A stretch of DNA of 64,000 nucleotides from Aquila chrysaetos chrysaetos (Eukaryota > Chordata > Aves > Accipitriformes > Accipitridae). How positions within the stretch are numbered: the stretch's first letter is position 1; each line of letters starts with the position of its first letter. The stretch covers positions 44,310,120-44,374,119 of the forward strand of contig NC_044006.1 of NCBI RefSeq assembly GCF_900496995.4, read 5' to 3'. Positions 27,191 to 40,099 of this stretch are shown here, piece after piece. A program made the translations under genes and the position numbers. The notes beneath the pieces were generated by a model. It ran no database searches. It was not told the origin of the DNA and worked only from the letters and a program-made list of their open reading frames with translations.

Positions 27191-28536
27191 TAGGGGAAGG
27201 TAAGGTTTCCAAAACCTTCAGAAGAGGATCAGAACTGTCAGGCTAAAATGCTGTCTTGGAGAATTCCCATTTGTGCAAGCTGGTTCACTTGCAGGTAGGA
27301 ACGCAAAAATCCTTCAGTGAGAAGGAAGACTAAAAAGATCCTGCTTCTCATCAAAGACAGAGCAAAACTACAGGATAAGGCAGCACTGGAAACAGGTTGA
27401 CAGGATTGATGCCTGGAACATGTACAAGTTTTCAAGGACTTGTCCTGATTCAAGCGGGATATAAACAGACTGAATCCCAGCTCAGACTCCTCAAACCATA
27501 TTAAATCACTAGCCATACGGGTACTAACTTGCAGTCCAAAACACCAAAGAATAATTTGTTGTTACTGAACTAGTGATATGCCCATGAAATGACAGTTAGT
27601 ACTGGAGATTGATGCCAATGAATCAAATAGGTTTTGGATACCTCAGCAGGTCTTTACCTCAAAATGGACCGTAGCTCAATAGGACCTGGAAAGCCCTGGG
27701 CAGTCACAACAGCTGTGATGCAAACCCATTAGGTCCTCAGGAAGTACTCTGAGCTACCATTAGCAAGTAGGTGAAGTTAGCACACCAAAGGAACGTAACA
27801 TGAGGTAGTAGCAGAGAAATAAGAAAGGTAGTTGGTGTTGTGAATATGAACAAGGGATTTTTGTTCTCCTAGCTTGAGACTGACCTCATGTAGTTCATCC
27901 ATGATTAAAAAAACCAATTTATAACTCAGCTATAAGCATTGAAGTCTATTGCAAAGGATCAAATAGTCTGCACAAAAGTTGCTTTATCATTTCCACCACT
28001 CATTTCTCAAGGTATGTCTACACTGAAGACTGAAACGTGAAGCAGGGGTAACAGAGCTGGCTTGGGTACCACTGGCAATCCAACCACACCTCCAAAATGC
28101 AGTCTTCAGCACAGTCATACCCTCCAAGCATAGATCTAAGTACTGTTTGCTTAGTTACTTGCTTTGCTTGGTCTGGCAATAGCTCAGATTTCTGCTTTCA
28201 GAATTCACTATATCTCTAGGAAATTAAAAACTTATTTGTGGTGTATTGGTTTAGGGCCAGCACAAATCTTTCATGCAAGATGAAAAACTGAAGTTCTGGC
28301 AAGCCCACATGTAGCTAGGTCACACATTCTGGAGTGAGTCATGACCAAGAGCTTAAACTGCATGCTGGGTTAAGGAAGCCAGGGCTGGGGAAAAGGATGG
28401 TGCTCTCTTACTGCAGACTTCCATACTCAGTTGCCTCTTCTCTACTGAAGCTGCCCTAAATGCATGAAGAAAAAGATGTTCCTGTAGCTGCTGGAAGGCA
28501 CTGAGAAAGCTGATTATATGCTGGCTTTTTTGCCTT

Positions 28537-28561
28537 TTTGTTGTTGTTGTTGTTGTTTTTT
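28537..28561. repeat. (TTG)n microsatellite
   Basis: Six or so TTG units running into a short T tract. Confidence 0.8.
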
Positions 28562-29164
28562 CTTCACAGAGTCTCCATGAGTTGTGTTTAAAGTTTACCC
28601 CTCCCACCAAGAAAAAGGAGTGGTAATTTGATTCTGTATTCTGTATGCTGAAATAAGGGCAGCCTGTGAATAACTAGAGACTTGTTGTTCTTTTTAAAGG
28701 ATTGTAATGTCCTGGACAGCACTTAATATAAATTTAGAGACACTGCTGAAAGAACGGCTCGTGCTTGCACTTGAACATGAATCACAGATTCTCAGCCAAG
28801 ACAGTTACGATCATGTACTCTGCCTTCCTGCATAACACACGCTACAGGAGTTTTCCCAAAAATTTCTGCCTCAAGCCATAGCTTGTGGTAAAACTGCAGT
28901 GTACCTTCAAAAAAACATGCAGGTTTGATTTAATGTATATAAAATTGATTGCATTCTTTGGCAGTCTTTTCCACTGGTTAATTGCTCTCTCTCCTCAAAA
29001 GTTTCCAGTTGGAAAACTGCTGACTTTGACTTCTGCCATTGAATCAAATTATATGTGGCTTTTACTTTGCTTTGCTTTTTTTTTTTTAAAGAATCTTCTT
29101 GCCTCAGCTAATACCTTGCTATGCAGAGGGTTATAGACCACAGTCAAGTTGCTTCTTTACCTTT

Positions 29165-29345
29165 TAAATAAACTAAGTAGATTAAGTTCCTTCAGGCTGT
29201 CACTGTAAGGAGCGCTCTCTAAGCCTCCAATCATTCCTGCAGCTTTCTTCTGAACCTGCTCCAATTTTCCATCATCCCTTTAAAAAGTTAATATCTTAAT
29301 GGGACACAACATTTCTATAGTAATGCTGAGGTGCAAATGGTATTT
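29165..29345 (-). mobile_element. Older CR1-like LINE relic
   Basis: The order TTCAGGCTGTCACTGTAAGG, CTCTCTAAGCCTCCAATCATTC, CTTCTGAACCTGCTCCAATTTTCCATCATCCCTT matches the style of ancient sauropsid CR1 subfamilies in reverse orientation. Its divergence is higher than in the other two copies. Confidence 0.55.
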
Positions 29346-31369
29346 ATTAGTGATAGCCAAATCTCAGGTACCTCTCTAATATCAAAGAGCATAATTTAAT
29401 CTAAGAGGAAAAGCACATGAAGCTGACTTAGAAGGACTTTCTTTTAAGTATTACTAAAGAAATCTTTTACTGGTAATTTAGCAGCCCGTAACAGTACAGT
29501 AAAGCCAGGAATAAATATGTAGAAGTTTTAATTTAAAAAGAACAGCATGAAGCTTGAAGGCTGATTTAACAGATACTGCCAAGTTCAATCACCTGATGTT
29601 AAGTTGGAAATCATTTCCTTGGTGCTATGAGAAAACACTGTTGGCTACAAAACTAGGGCGGAACTAATGCTCCTGGTCCCTAACCTATAGCATATTTGAC
29701 AAATAAAGATGGAGAATTAAGCCAAAAGAGCAAGCAATGAGCAAGAAAACTTGGAAGGTTTATTTCAGCATGATTCCCTGTAAACTCCTGTAAGTTTAAA
29801 GGCAAGAGACTCATGGTTAAGCTGTACATCATCTGAATAAGCTACCTTTAAATAAGAGGGGGCTTTTTAATTTTCTTTTTCAAACTGAAAATACATTCTA
29901 TATCCCACGACAAATCTAAGGATCTACAGTAAATGCTGGATGTGATAGCTGTGAGGTTATAGGAACATGTTTCTTGTCACAGACATAAGGGCCCTTTGGG
30001 ACAGATTTTGTGATCTTTGGCTTTGCCCAAGTCTTCCAATTGATTTGGCTGAGATTACAGATTCAAAATCCCTGGTTTATTTTGCCTCATCTTCCTCCAA
30101 AAGCTTTCTGTAAAGAGGCTGCCTGCTGGTCACAGTAATGGCAGTAAGCGGCAGTTCACACTGACCTTTCTGCCCTTCCTACGGGGTCTCTGTAGCCGCA
30201 ATTCTTTACTCCAGACTGAGGGAACTGGTGGGGAACATTTGCATCCAGAATGGTCCTGTCTGCTCCTAACCCAGAGAAACAAGCAAGAATTTGCCAGAAG
30301 TCTCAATAACAGGGAACTCCCCCTCCCCACCATGGCTGGTAAAAGAGGTGCAGCAGGTATGTCCTGCCACCCAAGCGTGCATACCTGCATCTGGTGAGGT
30401 CAAATTCAGTCCTGAGATAAGCTGGTTTCATGGCATCAGTATCTATTTAGCTGTATTTGAGGGGAATTTCCAATAGGTTGGCATGCTGTTTGTTTCACCA
30501 TGTTAATGCTATTACTAGCTTTACTCTTATGTACATAATGAACCTAAATGTACAACTGGTAGATAAAGGGGTTCTTTTATTGAGTTATGTCAGCCCAAGT
30601 TTAGAATTACATTTATGCTGAGTTCATTTGTGCTGTTAGAGAAAAGCTTTCCAGAGTAGAAGCAGTACAAGTATTAACTAGATAGTTACACAAAACTCTA
30701 ATGCAAAAGAAAGCAGAGGAGAAAGATCAAAATGCTTTCAAGAAAAAAAGTGAAACAAGAATTCATCTATTTAGGTATGCTAGCACTGTGTCTTATTACC
30801 AGCCAAAAGTCATTGACTAACAGGAATATGAAGGTAAACTATTCCTGAAAATGTAAACAGACTGCAATCCAGTCAACAGATGCAAATTACAAAGTCATTT
30901 TTGCAAACAGATGTTTGGAATAGCTTTTTACAGAAGACATATTTAAGTAGGAAAGTGTATAAGCTGAAATTACTTAAGTCGGTCTGTTTGCTATTTAACA
31001 GCATATTCTGAAGATCAGGCATTTTGATGACTAAAATATTGATAACATACATTTGTATAGAACCAACGATCTGGAAGAACCAGACCTGAAGGCGATTGAA
31101 AGACTGTAGGTGTGAACATATCCCTGAAGCCTCAGAGGTGAATGGATGATGTATACAGATAAATACAGAGAGAGCTGGCACCAGTTTGTGCTTTGTTGCT
31201 GATTCTAGCTAGAGCAAGATCCCACTGAGGGTAATGCATGCAAAATACACTTTCCTGCAGAAGCAGGCAAGAGGAGGAAGGTATTACACTAAAAACTGAA
31301 GCTCTACTTGAACCAGAGTCTCCATCCCATCAATAAATGTTAATACACAGAAAACTGCAGTGTCTATGT

Positions 31370-31521
31370 GGGAAGGGGGAAGGGGGAGAGGAAGGGGGAG
31401 GGGAAGGGAGAGGGGGAGGGGAAGGGAGAGGGGGAGGGGAAGGGGAAGGGGAAGGGGAAGGGGAAGGGGAAGGGGAGGGGAGAGGAAGGGAGGGAAGGGA
31501 AGGGAAGGGAAGGGAAGGGGA
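31370..31521. repeat. 152-nt uninterrupted purine tract
   Basis: Only A and G occur from 31370 to 31521. Blocks include GGGAGAGGGGGAGGGGAA repeats of about 20 bp, then GGGGAA hexamers (about 31437-31471), then GGGAA pentamers (about 31485-31520). The tract has mirror-repeat character and could form triplex (H-) DNA. Pro/Ser/Leu or Gly/Glu frames over it are artefacts. Confidence 0.95.
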
Positions 31522-32034
31522 TTGTAAAACCCTGAAATGCCTATATTGCACGTAAATATTCTGCAAGATTCCTTTGAATAACTTGGAAAACACAAATATA
31601 AAAAGGCTTGGTGTTCATGCTCCTAACCGTTTATTCAGCTGTTAGCAACTGCACACACAGCAGTGTGACAGAGGACTCACCAACTCCCCTTACTACCTGT
31701 CAAGAAAAATTAGACTAACCTAAAACTTTTGGCTGATTCAAGGTCTGTTGTGGGACAGCGTACTTCTGAGGTACTCCTGAGATCCTCTGATGGATGCTTC
31801 AGGACATAACATTAACAATATACAATAGCATCAAAAATAAACCCCCAACCAACAGTGCTTTATTTTTTTTTAAACTGTAAGAACTAAATGGGAGAGGATT
31901 TATTCAGAACTTTTCTGATGTGGCATATGATCAGTCTTAAAAGATAGAAAACATCTTGCAGAGTATTTGTATTTCAAGTACTTATCTGGGGTTATTTATA
32001 TTCTTGTCACTCCCCCCACCCCCAGCTAACATGG

Positions 32035-32130
32035 AGTCAGATTCTATTCTCAGTTAGCCCAATGAAAGTCCACTGAAATCAATGGAATTACTTTGGATTC
32101 ACTCCAATGTAATGGAGAACAATGGCACTG
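32035..32130. mobile_element. Relic of an old palindromic amniote repeat
   Basis: CAGATTCTATTCTCAGTTA, CCACTGAAATCAATGGAATTACTTTGGATTCACTCCAATGTAA resembles the sauropsid inverted-repeat element with the 'TCCATTGAAATCAATGGAATTAC' core. It belongs to a similar general class to the relic at 44010 but is a different sequence. Confidence 0.45.
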
Positions 32131-34094
32131 AACATCACTATTGTGCTTTTGCACCTAAGCTGCCCCTTCAAAATAGCAGTATTTGAGCCATTCCTGCTCT
32201 TTAATTTCAATGGAAATATATCCGTTTTTTCTTCACCTGGAAATTTTGAGTAGCAATGTCCAGTCTATTTACAGATGCACTCTCTTCCACCGTGCCTGGT
32301 AAATAGTCTAAATTGACCTCCCTTCCCCCCCCTCCCAGTACCTGGTTCCAATCACACTCAAATCATGTTACTTATTATTCCTACTATGAAAATCATCAAA
32401 TACAGTAGGTAAAGATTTATTGTATCTCTTTAAGAAATAAATAATTCATTGAATACATTAGATGGAGTATTGTAGACTTTCTGAAAATCAACAAGATAGC
32501 TATTTCTCGCAGCTTATATGGTTTAGAATGCTTTTAATCTTGGAGTAGATAATAAGTTATTTTTCTGAGGAAAAAAAAAGAAAAAGGGGAAGAGGAGAGT
32601 TGTGTAAATAAACAATAAGGCTTTCTCCTCAGAAAAGTATCTGTGCTCAGAAAAGCTTTTAAAAATGCAAATAAAATTAAGGACTTGCTTAAAACAATAC
32701 AATTTAATATTTAAAATTCTCTCCTGACAAAGGATGATACAGTTTTCTCTGAAATGAGCTTTAAACTAGCATAACAAGAAAATCTAACCTGGAACAGGGC
32801 TACATCTAGTTTGGAACCCATCACATTCGTTATGAAATCTGGGATAAAGTGAGAATAAAGAAAGGGGAGAAACATATTTTAAATTGTGTTTAAATGACCA
32901 GTCAAACAAAATTTTAAAATATCATTCTTGCTCTTTCCAACACTTGAAGTGTTAAGTAGGTGACAGGTTTGAAACGACCAGATTGTGGTTTGGTCGCAAA
33001 TAATAGAAGACCACAACGTTAATTGACTGCTCCAGGTAACTTATGAAAATCCAAGCCTTTGGTCTTTGATCTAAAGACAGATGACATACTAAGAATAGAC
33101 CTATACCCTTGAGTGAGACAGAAGGAGAAGCCAGTCTTATTTTTTTCTTGCAAAGGTCTTACAAATTCTTCAGCTGGGATCAAGTAATCTTATCTAGAAA
33201 TCTGGTCATAATTCAGAATAGGTTTAGATTATTCATTTGGATCAGGTAGAATTTCTGAAAGATTGGGTTTGCATCCAAAGATATGTACAGTCTGTTTAAT
33301 CTAACATCTGTGTCTTAGAATTTGATTGTTGTGGATGTTGCCATTTCATTATAAATGAGAAAGGTATTCAGTCATGCTGAATGGGGATATTTATATGTAA
33401 ATATAGGAATTTTTGCTTTGGCAATAACTTCATTTCTGGGATGGAAGTTTATGTGATTCTCCAAATGCTACATTAACCACCGAAAAAACCTGACACAAAG
33501 TAAAGCCAAAAGACAAGCCTGTTACTCTGTCCCTGAACACATTTAATGCCTCACTTCTACCCAGCAGCCACTATGAAACTACGCAATGAGACAAAGATGA
33601 TTTGAGCCAAATTTGCTCTTGGTGTAGGTCCCCTGGAAATCAATACATTTGTTCCCAGAGTGAACCGGGCCACATGGCTGCTTTATGTAAGTGGTCATTG
33701 GGTTCACTGACACAGAAAACCCTTCACATCTTCGGGAGGAAAACGTGAAAATACAGAGATGATTACACAAAATATTTATGTTGAAAGTATGTTCATGTTG
33801 CAAATTTTAGCCCTCTCAACTTCAGAACAATCAGAATTAAGCTTGCCTTTGCAACTTTAATTTAAGCTCGTCGCACATATGCATCATAATGTCTTTAACT
33901 GCACAGACACATACATCATTCAGTGCATAGGATGGACGATGCTCCCTGAGTGAGCAGCTGTTCAATATTCTTTTTATTCTTATCACTCAATATGTGGCTC
34001 CATGCCTTCCTTACTGCATATCATTCAAACCCTGTGCAGAATACTGAATTATTAATATCTTTATGGGTGTTTCTATAGCATTCTCTGCTGGGGT

Positions 34095-34190
34095 TTCTCA
34101 GTGCTTCCCAAACACCAATTAATTTATCTTTAAACCTGTGAAGTGAGACTGTACTCTCAGACCCACTTTACAGGTGGGCACCTGAAGTGC
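34095..34190 (+). mobile_element. Ancient MIR-like SINE relic
   Basis: GGTTTCTCAGTGCTTCCCAAACACCAATTAATT then ACCTGTGAAGTGAGACTGTA and CCACTTTACAGGTGGGCACCTGAAG follows the order of an old amniote SINE ('CTCAAAGCGCTTTACAAAC', 'CCTGTGAGGTAGGT', 'CCATTTTACAGATGGG'). Diverged; remembered consensus only. Confidence 0.45.
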
Positions 34191-34194
34191 TGAG

Positions 34195-34385
34195 CCGTTA
34201 TGGCCAAGATTGATAAAAATGTCCACTAACTTGGGGTCCTCAATATGATGTGCTTAGAGCTAGGTTTTCCAAGATGCTTGGCATTTTTGTGGTACTTCAT
34301 ATCTTTAAAGCATAGGTCCCATTGATTTCAGCAGCATCTGTGAGTACTCAGCACTTCTGTGAATTGGTCTTGAGTATCTGAAGTT
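34195..34385. mobile_element. Ancient sauropsid repeat relic
   Basis: TGGCCAAGATTGATAAAAATGTCCACTAACTTGGGGTCCTCAAT, then TTTTCCAAGATGCTTGGCA, GGTCCCATTGATTTCAGCAG and GAGTACTCAGCACTTCTGTGAA parallel an old repeat with 'CAAGATTTTCAAAAGTG', 'TCCCATTGACTTCA' and 'GCTCAGCACTTCTGAAAATCAGG'. It lies directly next to the SINE relic at 34095-34190. Confidence 0.45.
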
Positions 34386-35249
34386 GTGCACTGAGAAAAT
34401 AGGGAATACACAGCAAGTGCATTCCACTTATGAAAGATTCACTTGAATCACATGAGGAACCTGAGTCTACAACACGGGCAAAATCAGGATAGATGAGAGG
34501 TCACTTCTAGCATTATGGTTCCAGGAGAATCCTTTCATCCACCGTAACATTCAGCTGCTTTCACCAAGAGAGCTTGCTTTCTCCTTATTCTGATTTCATT
34601 TATGGCAGCTTCTCACTTTTTCATGGTATTCCAGCAGACGATAGCCTTTTATGTTAAAGCACCCTGGCTTGTTCCCCAAGAACCCCCTGTGCCCATGCCC
34701 AGAACAAAGTGGGAATGCTGTAGAAAAAAAAGAGTGACTGTATTTTAAGACTGATTTATAACATGAAGGGGGACACTTAAGGCTGGCAAGGAAAGCTTAA
34801 TTCTGTCCATTTATAATCTCTCAGTTGAATGCAAAACCTTGGAAGTTTTTTGTGTGCTAATTTTTAGTATACAGTTTATTTAACCTTCTTTTTTGGTGGG
34901 TTTTTTGGGTTTTTTTTTTTTAACATCCTGACTAAACAGGATTTCTGCTCTGTAGAACCACACTGTTGCTCAGGGTGGCTCTTTGGCATGGCTGGCATCC
35001 TGTGATTCACATCACCTTCTACAAGTCAAAATAACATAAAGGCAACAGCAATGGTAGTTAGTGAGCTCCATATGAACCTACCGCGGGAGTGCACACGACA
35101 ACCTGCCAGTAGATTTTACAGCTGTTTGCTTTGCAACAAGGGGCAGCAAGAGGCAGGGGATGGACAATGACAGTATATTTATTTCTGGTCAAATTCTGAC
35201 TGTTCTCATTGCCTTATTTTCTTACACTATTACACATATCCCTTTGATT

Positions 35250-35272
35250 AAAAAAAAAAAAAAAAAAAAAAA
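35250..35272. repeat. Poly-A tract
   Basis: About 23 consecutive A, followed at 35305-35378 by G/T-only low-complexity sequence (TTTG repeats, TTTTTTGGGGGGGTGGGG). No retrotransposon body is recognisable upstream. Confidence 0.8.
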
Positions 35273-35559
35273 GCAAAACTACTTATCCTGATAGCAATGA
35301 GCTTTGTTTGTTTGTTTGGGGCTTTTTTGGGGGGGTGGGGGGGGGGTTGTTTTGGTTTGGTTTGCGGGTTTTTTTGTGATAGATTCTCGTTTTACCTGGC
35401 CATCTTTTATATTTGGCTACTTGGTGATTTTCACCATAACCTGCTTTCCTTTTAAGGAATGTACAGCTTCTGCACTGGGATGCATTTAATACCTACACAG
35501 AGAGGCAGTCTGTGAATAGGCAAGGATTTGGCAGTTATAGCCACTGTACTCTGCTTCTT

Positions 35560-35830
35560 AGCAGCCTGTTGAAACTCTAATGACTGATCTAATAAGCCAG
35601 AAGTATTAGAAGGTCAGAGTGAACAACATTGCTCAGTTTGACCTTCCATTATTTATGGTTTGTCACATCAGCTATCAAAGCTCCAAGCCAGGGGCTGATA
35701 AGGAGCTGAATCAGCAGCACAGGCATGACACTGCAACATTCTCGCTTTGTGTGAATAGTGACCCTGCGTTGTGGTGACCTGTGCAACCACCCATGACACA
35801 CATCCCTAAAGGTTGTCTCTGCCTGTTCAC
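35560..35830. promoter_or_regulatory. Candidate conserved noncoding element
   Basis: Unique sequence with an inverted AAGGTCAGAGTGA ... TTTGACCTTCC pair (AGGTCA half sites around 35612 and 35637) and a CTATCAAAGC TCF-like word. Function is unproven. Confidence 0.22.
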
Positions 35831-38800
35831 TGTTTCACGTAGAAACTCTTTCTGTAAAGTTCGGGATTAACAATACAGTTGGCACTCAACTATTTTTTTT
35901 TCTTTGCCTTAAAAGGTCTAGACCCCCAAATAATCTTTGGATTCAAAGGCTCCTCTTTCCATAACCAATCTATTTTCATGCTGTTCAGACCACAGTTTAA
36001 CCATTAACTAAATCATGTAATGCAAAAAACCCAAACACAATCTAGAACTCAGGGACAATCGCACCTGCCTCACCTGAGACAGAGGGAGTTCACCTAAGTA
36101 GCCAAATTCCATGGCGAGCAAGGACTGGGCTGGAGAGAGTGACTCGCTGCCTCAGGTCAACTCCTGCCTCTATTTTAGCACAGAGAAAAATGGACTGCAA
36201 TAGGGTTGGAGCAAGCCAGTGGGTGAGATTTACAGTCTTCAGTATGTTAGATTCTCAGTGGCATCACGGAGATAGCAAGAGGACATCTACTGGAATTGCC
36301 CCCATAGGCTAGTTGTCCAGCTGTGGGATAATATGGATGCTAAAGAGTCTGAGAAGCCAGTGTATGTACTCTGTGATCCAAGCCAGGAATTGATGCAAGA
36401 CAGCTGCCCGAATATCAGGTGTTTCAATGTTGTTCACTTGTATGTAGATCAGGGTTACAAAGTTAACAGCTCTATTTTCTTTGTTACATTAATTATATAA
36501 TTTTTATACTGTTGTGATGCAAATGTGAATGTTACTTTAACGGATTCTAATGTAATCAATAGTAGTGTTGCTCCTTACTTCAACAGTGAGAGCAGTTTTC
36601 CTGGAAGCTGACAAAGTGACAATCTTGGTCACGTCATTAAAGGCTGCGAATTTGTCTCTGTCTATTTCACATAATTTAACAAATAATGAAAACATACCTT
36701 TGAAGGTTGCCAATCCAAAGCACAAAGTACATGTCATAAGTAATAAGGAGTTTAAGTGTGATTCCTTTTCATAAGACACAGACAAATGCTCTGAGTTGCT
36801 TCAGTGTCTATATACTCATTAAACTCTTCCTAAGCTTATTAACTCTCAGGATCTGCTTCCCCAAAAAGATTTGGGGGAGGTACTCAGTCAAAATTTCCCC
36901 AAGGCTAGTTACAATGTTGATAACTCTTGCAATTTTATTGTGAGTGTCACAATATTTGGTGTTTTTCCCAAGCTTCAGACCCCAGAACAAAATGCTCTTG
37001 CAAAATTCTCAGCTCTCATTAAAAAGGCACACAACGACACCAAATTCTATTCTGTACTGTTTCACCAAAAAAAGCTTAAAACAAGCGTACACGCCAAACT
37101 CATAAATCAGAAGGAAAACGCAAAATACTTAGTTTGCATCATCTCATGAGAAGGCCCTGCAGAATTGGCAACTGTTTGCCCTCTGTTACAAAGCCCAGGG
37201 AAATTCCTATATGCAGCAATCTGGAGAAAACTTCCAGGGATATTTCTATTGGAAAATAAAATTTACAGGCCAGGGTTGACTCAGTTTACATTATGAATAA
37301 GACAGCTAACAGGACTGTCTTTTCTGGGACATGAGAGAAGGCCAACAACTAATTCAGTTACATGTTGCTTCCCCCAGCAGACACATGCAGGAAGATATTC
37401 ACCTTTGGGCAGTCTAGCAAGTCCCTTTCCTTCCTTTAAGCTACTGTCCTTTTGACTAAAAGCTTCCCTCCTGCTCTGCGTATCAGATTCCAACACTATG
37501 GAGACAGACAAGCAGAGACCTATATACCTGAGGAGGCACCAAATCAATTGCCATCTCCAAAAATCTGAGGGCCTAGATGAAGATGAGTACGTCACTCCAT
37601 ACAGGGCAGAGACAAGTTTGGTATGTACATGGAAAGAAACAGAGGAAATGGGAGGCATTGTTTCAGTTCCTGACCCAGAGAGACTGGAGGGAAAGGAGGA
37701 GCTCATTGTTCATGATTCTCTTCTTCAGTGCAGGAGAGTTTCCTATTTCTGGGGTTTTTTTTCTGAATTCTGTGATAGAGGCTATGGACCCAAGCTGGTT
37801 CTTCTATCTGTAAACAGTAAGCACCAATAACAATTTTTTATTTGGTCTTCTTATGCAAGCTTGGATACCATTTTTTGCAATTGGTGATGACACATTAAAG
37901 TCTCCCCTAAATATGATCTGTTAGTGTCCAGTAAGGTCTCATTGTTCTAGCACTTGCTAACAGCAAATTCCTTGAGATTAGACTGGCATTTCTGTGGAAA
38001 AGGTAATCCATTTATTTTTATTTAGAAAACCTTAAATGGATCAAGACCAGCCTTACTGAGAAACCACCTCCTTTCTGCTGCCATTCTTCTGCTTCTAAGA
38101 GACGCAGATAACCAGTAAGTAGAGTTCTTGAATCTAAGTAGGAGGTAACAGTGCGACTGAGCTGCTGAGCCGTTCTTTCAGCAGCAGCATGGCATGGATG
38201 TAAGCCAAATAAAAATCACCATATAACTACAGCCTAACCACCACCATGCATGTGACAGGCAACCTGATGGCCTACCTTCAGATTGTGGATTCCCCTGAAC
38301 AGCAGAGCTGGTTTTCACAATGCCTAAATTCCTCTGAGCATTTTGCGCTTCATGATGCTTTCCCCAAATCTTGGGACTGTTAAGCTGAAATTGCAAGTTA
38401 CAGAGGTGTATGCCTAACGCAATTGCCGCTGGATGGGACTCTGAGGTTTACTACAGTAGCTCTCAATTTTGATTATAAGAAGAGCAACACACAATCTACT
38501 ATTGACTACTCATTTGCCTGCTATTGGAAGAGGATAGTATAATTAATTCAATAAATTACTTGAATTTCTATTGTTTTTTTGCTTTTGATTAATTTACTGG
38601 ATATTAAAGCAAAGGTGATAAGGTTATGTGGTTAAACATTTCTTTTACATGGTAATGGATTCTTCCCAGCTTCTTCCACCCCCTTCTCTTCCTCCCTCTC
38701 CCCTTCCCTCCCTCCTCTGCTCCAAATGGACATATGTCAAAAGATGCCATTTTCGAGCTTGCAAGAAATAAGCTAATTTACATCCCTTGTTTTCATCTTC

Positions 38801-40099
38801 ATCCAGCACTCAGCAGTTGTAGTGTTAAGTCCCAACCTGAAAGAATAAGTATTTTCTGCTTTACGCTCATGTATACATCTGCAATTTACACTCCCATGTG
38901 CCACATGCCTAGGTATAAATTATTGCTAACCACTTCAATTTCAATTAAAAAGTGTTTTATTAACAAATGCAGGTTTAGACTAAACTAATTAGACATTTAA
39001 AAAAAACCACATAGTAGGATCGAAATTCCAAAGACCTTTTAAACTGCAAATTCTATTCAAGCAGTGGGAAAACAATACAATTACATGCAAGAGCTTGTAG
39101 AGACTTGCTTAATGCATGATGAACACGCTGACCAAATACTTAGTCCTCCTACCTCTCTATCCCAGAAGTATCTGAAAGGAACAGGACAGCTGTAGTCTTC
39201 CTGATTTTGGGCCATCGCAGAGAATGGGATGACAGATGTTGAGCTATTCTTTCAGTGCAGGCGGGAACTCCTCTCTGTCAAACAAAGAAGATTGACAGTC
39301 TCAGAGCCCAGTTTATTTGTATAAAAAAGCCAGCTGCTTCTTTAACAGTTGAAGGCAGTATTCCTAGCATAGCAGAAAGTAGATGAATAAATTAATAACT
39401 ACTAACGTGATGTTATCTGTTGAATGATTCTGTGGAAACAGTAATTCCACAAAAAAGTAGCTTAGACTTAATGTCAGTTCTCCTCACGGAATGAAATGTG
39501 TCTTTAACTACTGAACGTACCGCGTTCCTAAATTTGTACTTGAAGCTGTCCCTGGGTTTTGTGCAACATCTAATTAATACTTACTGCTATCATATATGAA
39601 ACACTGCTGCCTGTATAAAAAATAATTTTAAACTTCCTGCTTGGTGGGCAGGTTTTTTTCCAATGTAAACAGATTTCTAATTTACTAATGAATGGACTTT
39701 AACCATTTCAGAAAATCCATTTAACAATTCATTCTCTCTTTTATCTACTTCTAGTATAGTATGATAAAAACTGGTATTTAAAGGGCAGTTCTTTACAGCA
39801 CTGTTCAATTTTTCATTAGCCAAGAACATCTACAGAAAAAAAATAAGTTTCTCCCACAAAAGTCAATTTTGAATGGCAGCATCTGAAAAATACAGAGTCA
39901 GCGTACAGGCAAATTATGGCCCAACTACAAACATTTGCTAGTGGCTACAACCGTGGACTCCTTCTAATTAACTTATCATCACACTGAGCCCTACATATTC
40001 AGACCGGGGAAGCACGTGATTTACTGTCATCTTCCCCGTATAAGCTTTGCTTGCGTGATTTTGAAAAATTAAGATTTGGGTTTGCTGGTGATGAGAACG

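Larger units (their letters stand above)
24926..29164. other. Gene desert with small repeats
   Basis: Contains the 23-bp minisatellite, one old repeat relic, a 14-bp palindrome (CACTGGTACCAGTG, 26495-26508) and a TTG microsatellite. The start of a GTATGTCTACACTGAAGACTG block near 28013 may be another old sauropsid repeat. No gene. Confidence 0.6.
29346..34094. other. Gene desert
   Basis: Holds the purine tract (31370-31521) and one palindromic repeat relic (32035-32130). Nothing else is supportable. Confidence 0.65.
34386..40099. other. Gene desert upstream of the 40-kb CpG island
   Basis: AT-rich, with simple repeats at 34880-34922 and 35250-35378. The overlapping frames of 141 (minus) and 110 (plus) codons at 37281-37830 have no recognisable domain and oppose each other, so neither is called. 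Confidence 0.6.

Noticed and set aside
28010..28080. Possible ancient repeat beginning AAGGTATGTCTACACTGAAG
   Set aside because: Only the first 20 or so bases resemble a known sauropsid repeat; the rest does not follow it clearly.
31284..31595. Pro/Leu/Ser-rich frames over the purine tract
   Set aside because: Simple-repeat translation, present in several phases at once.
37281..37830. Opposed 141- and 110-codon frames
   Set aside because: Overlap on opposite strands with no recognisable product; no evidence favours either.
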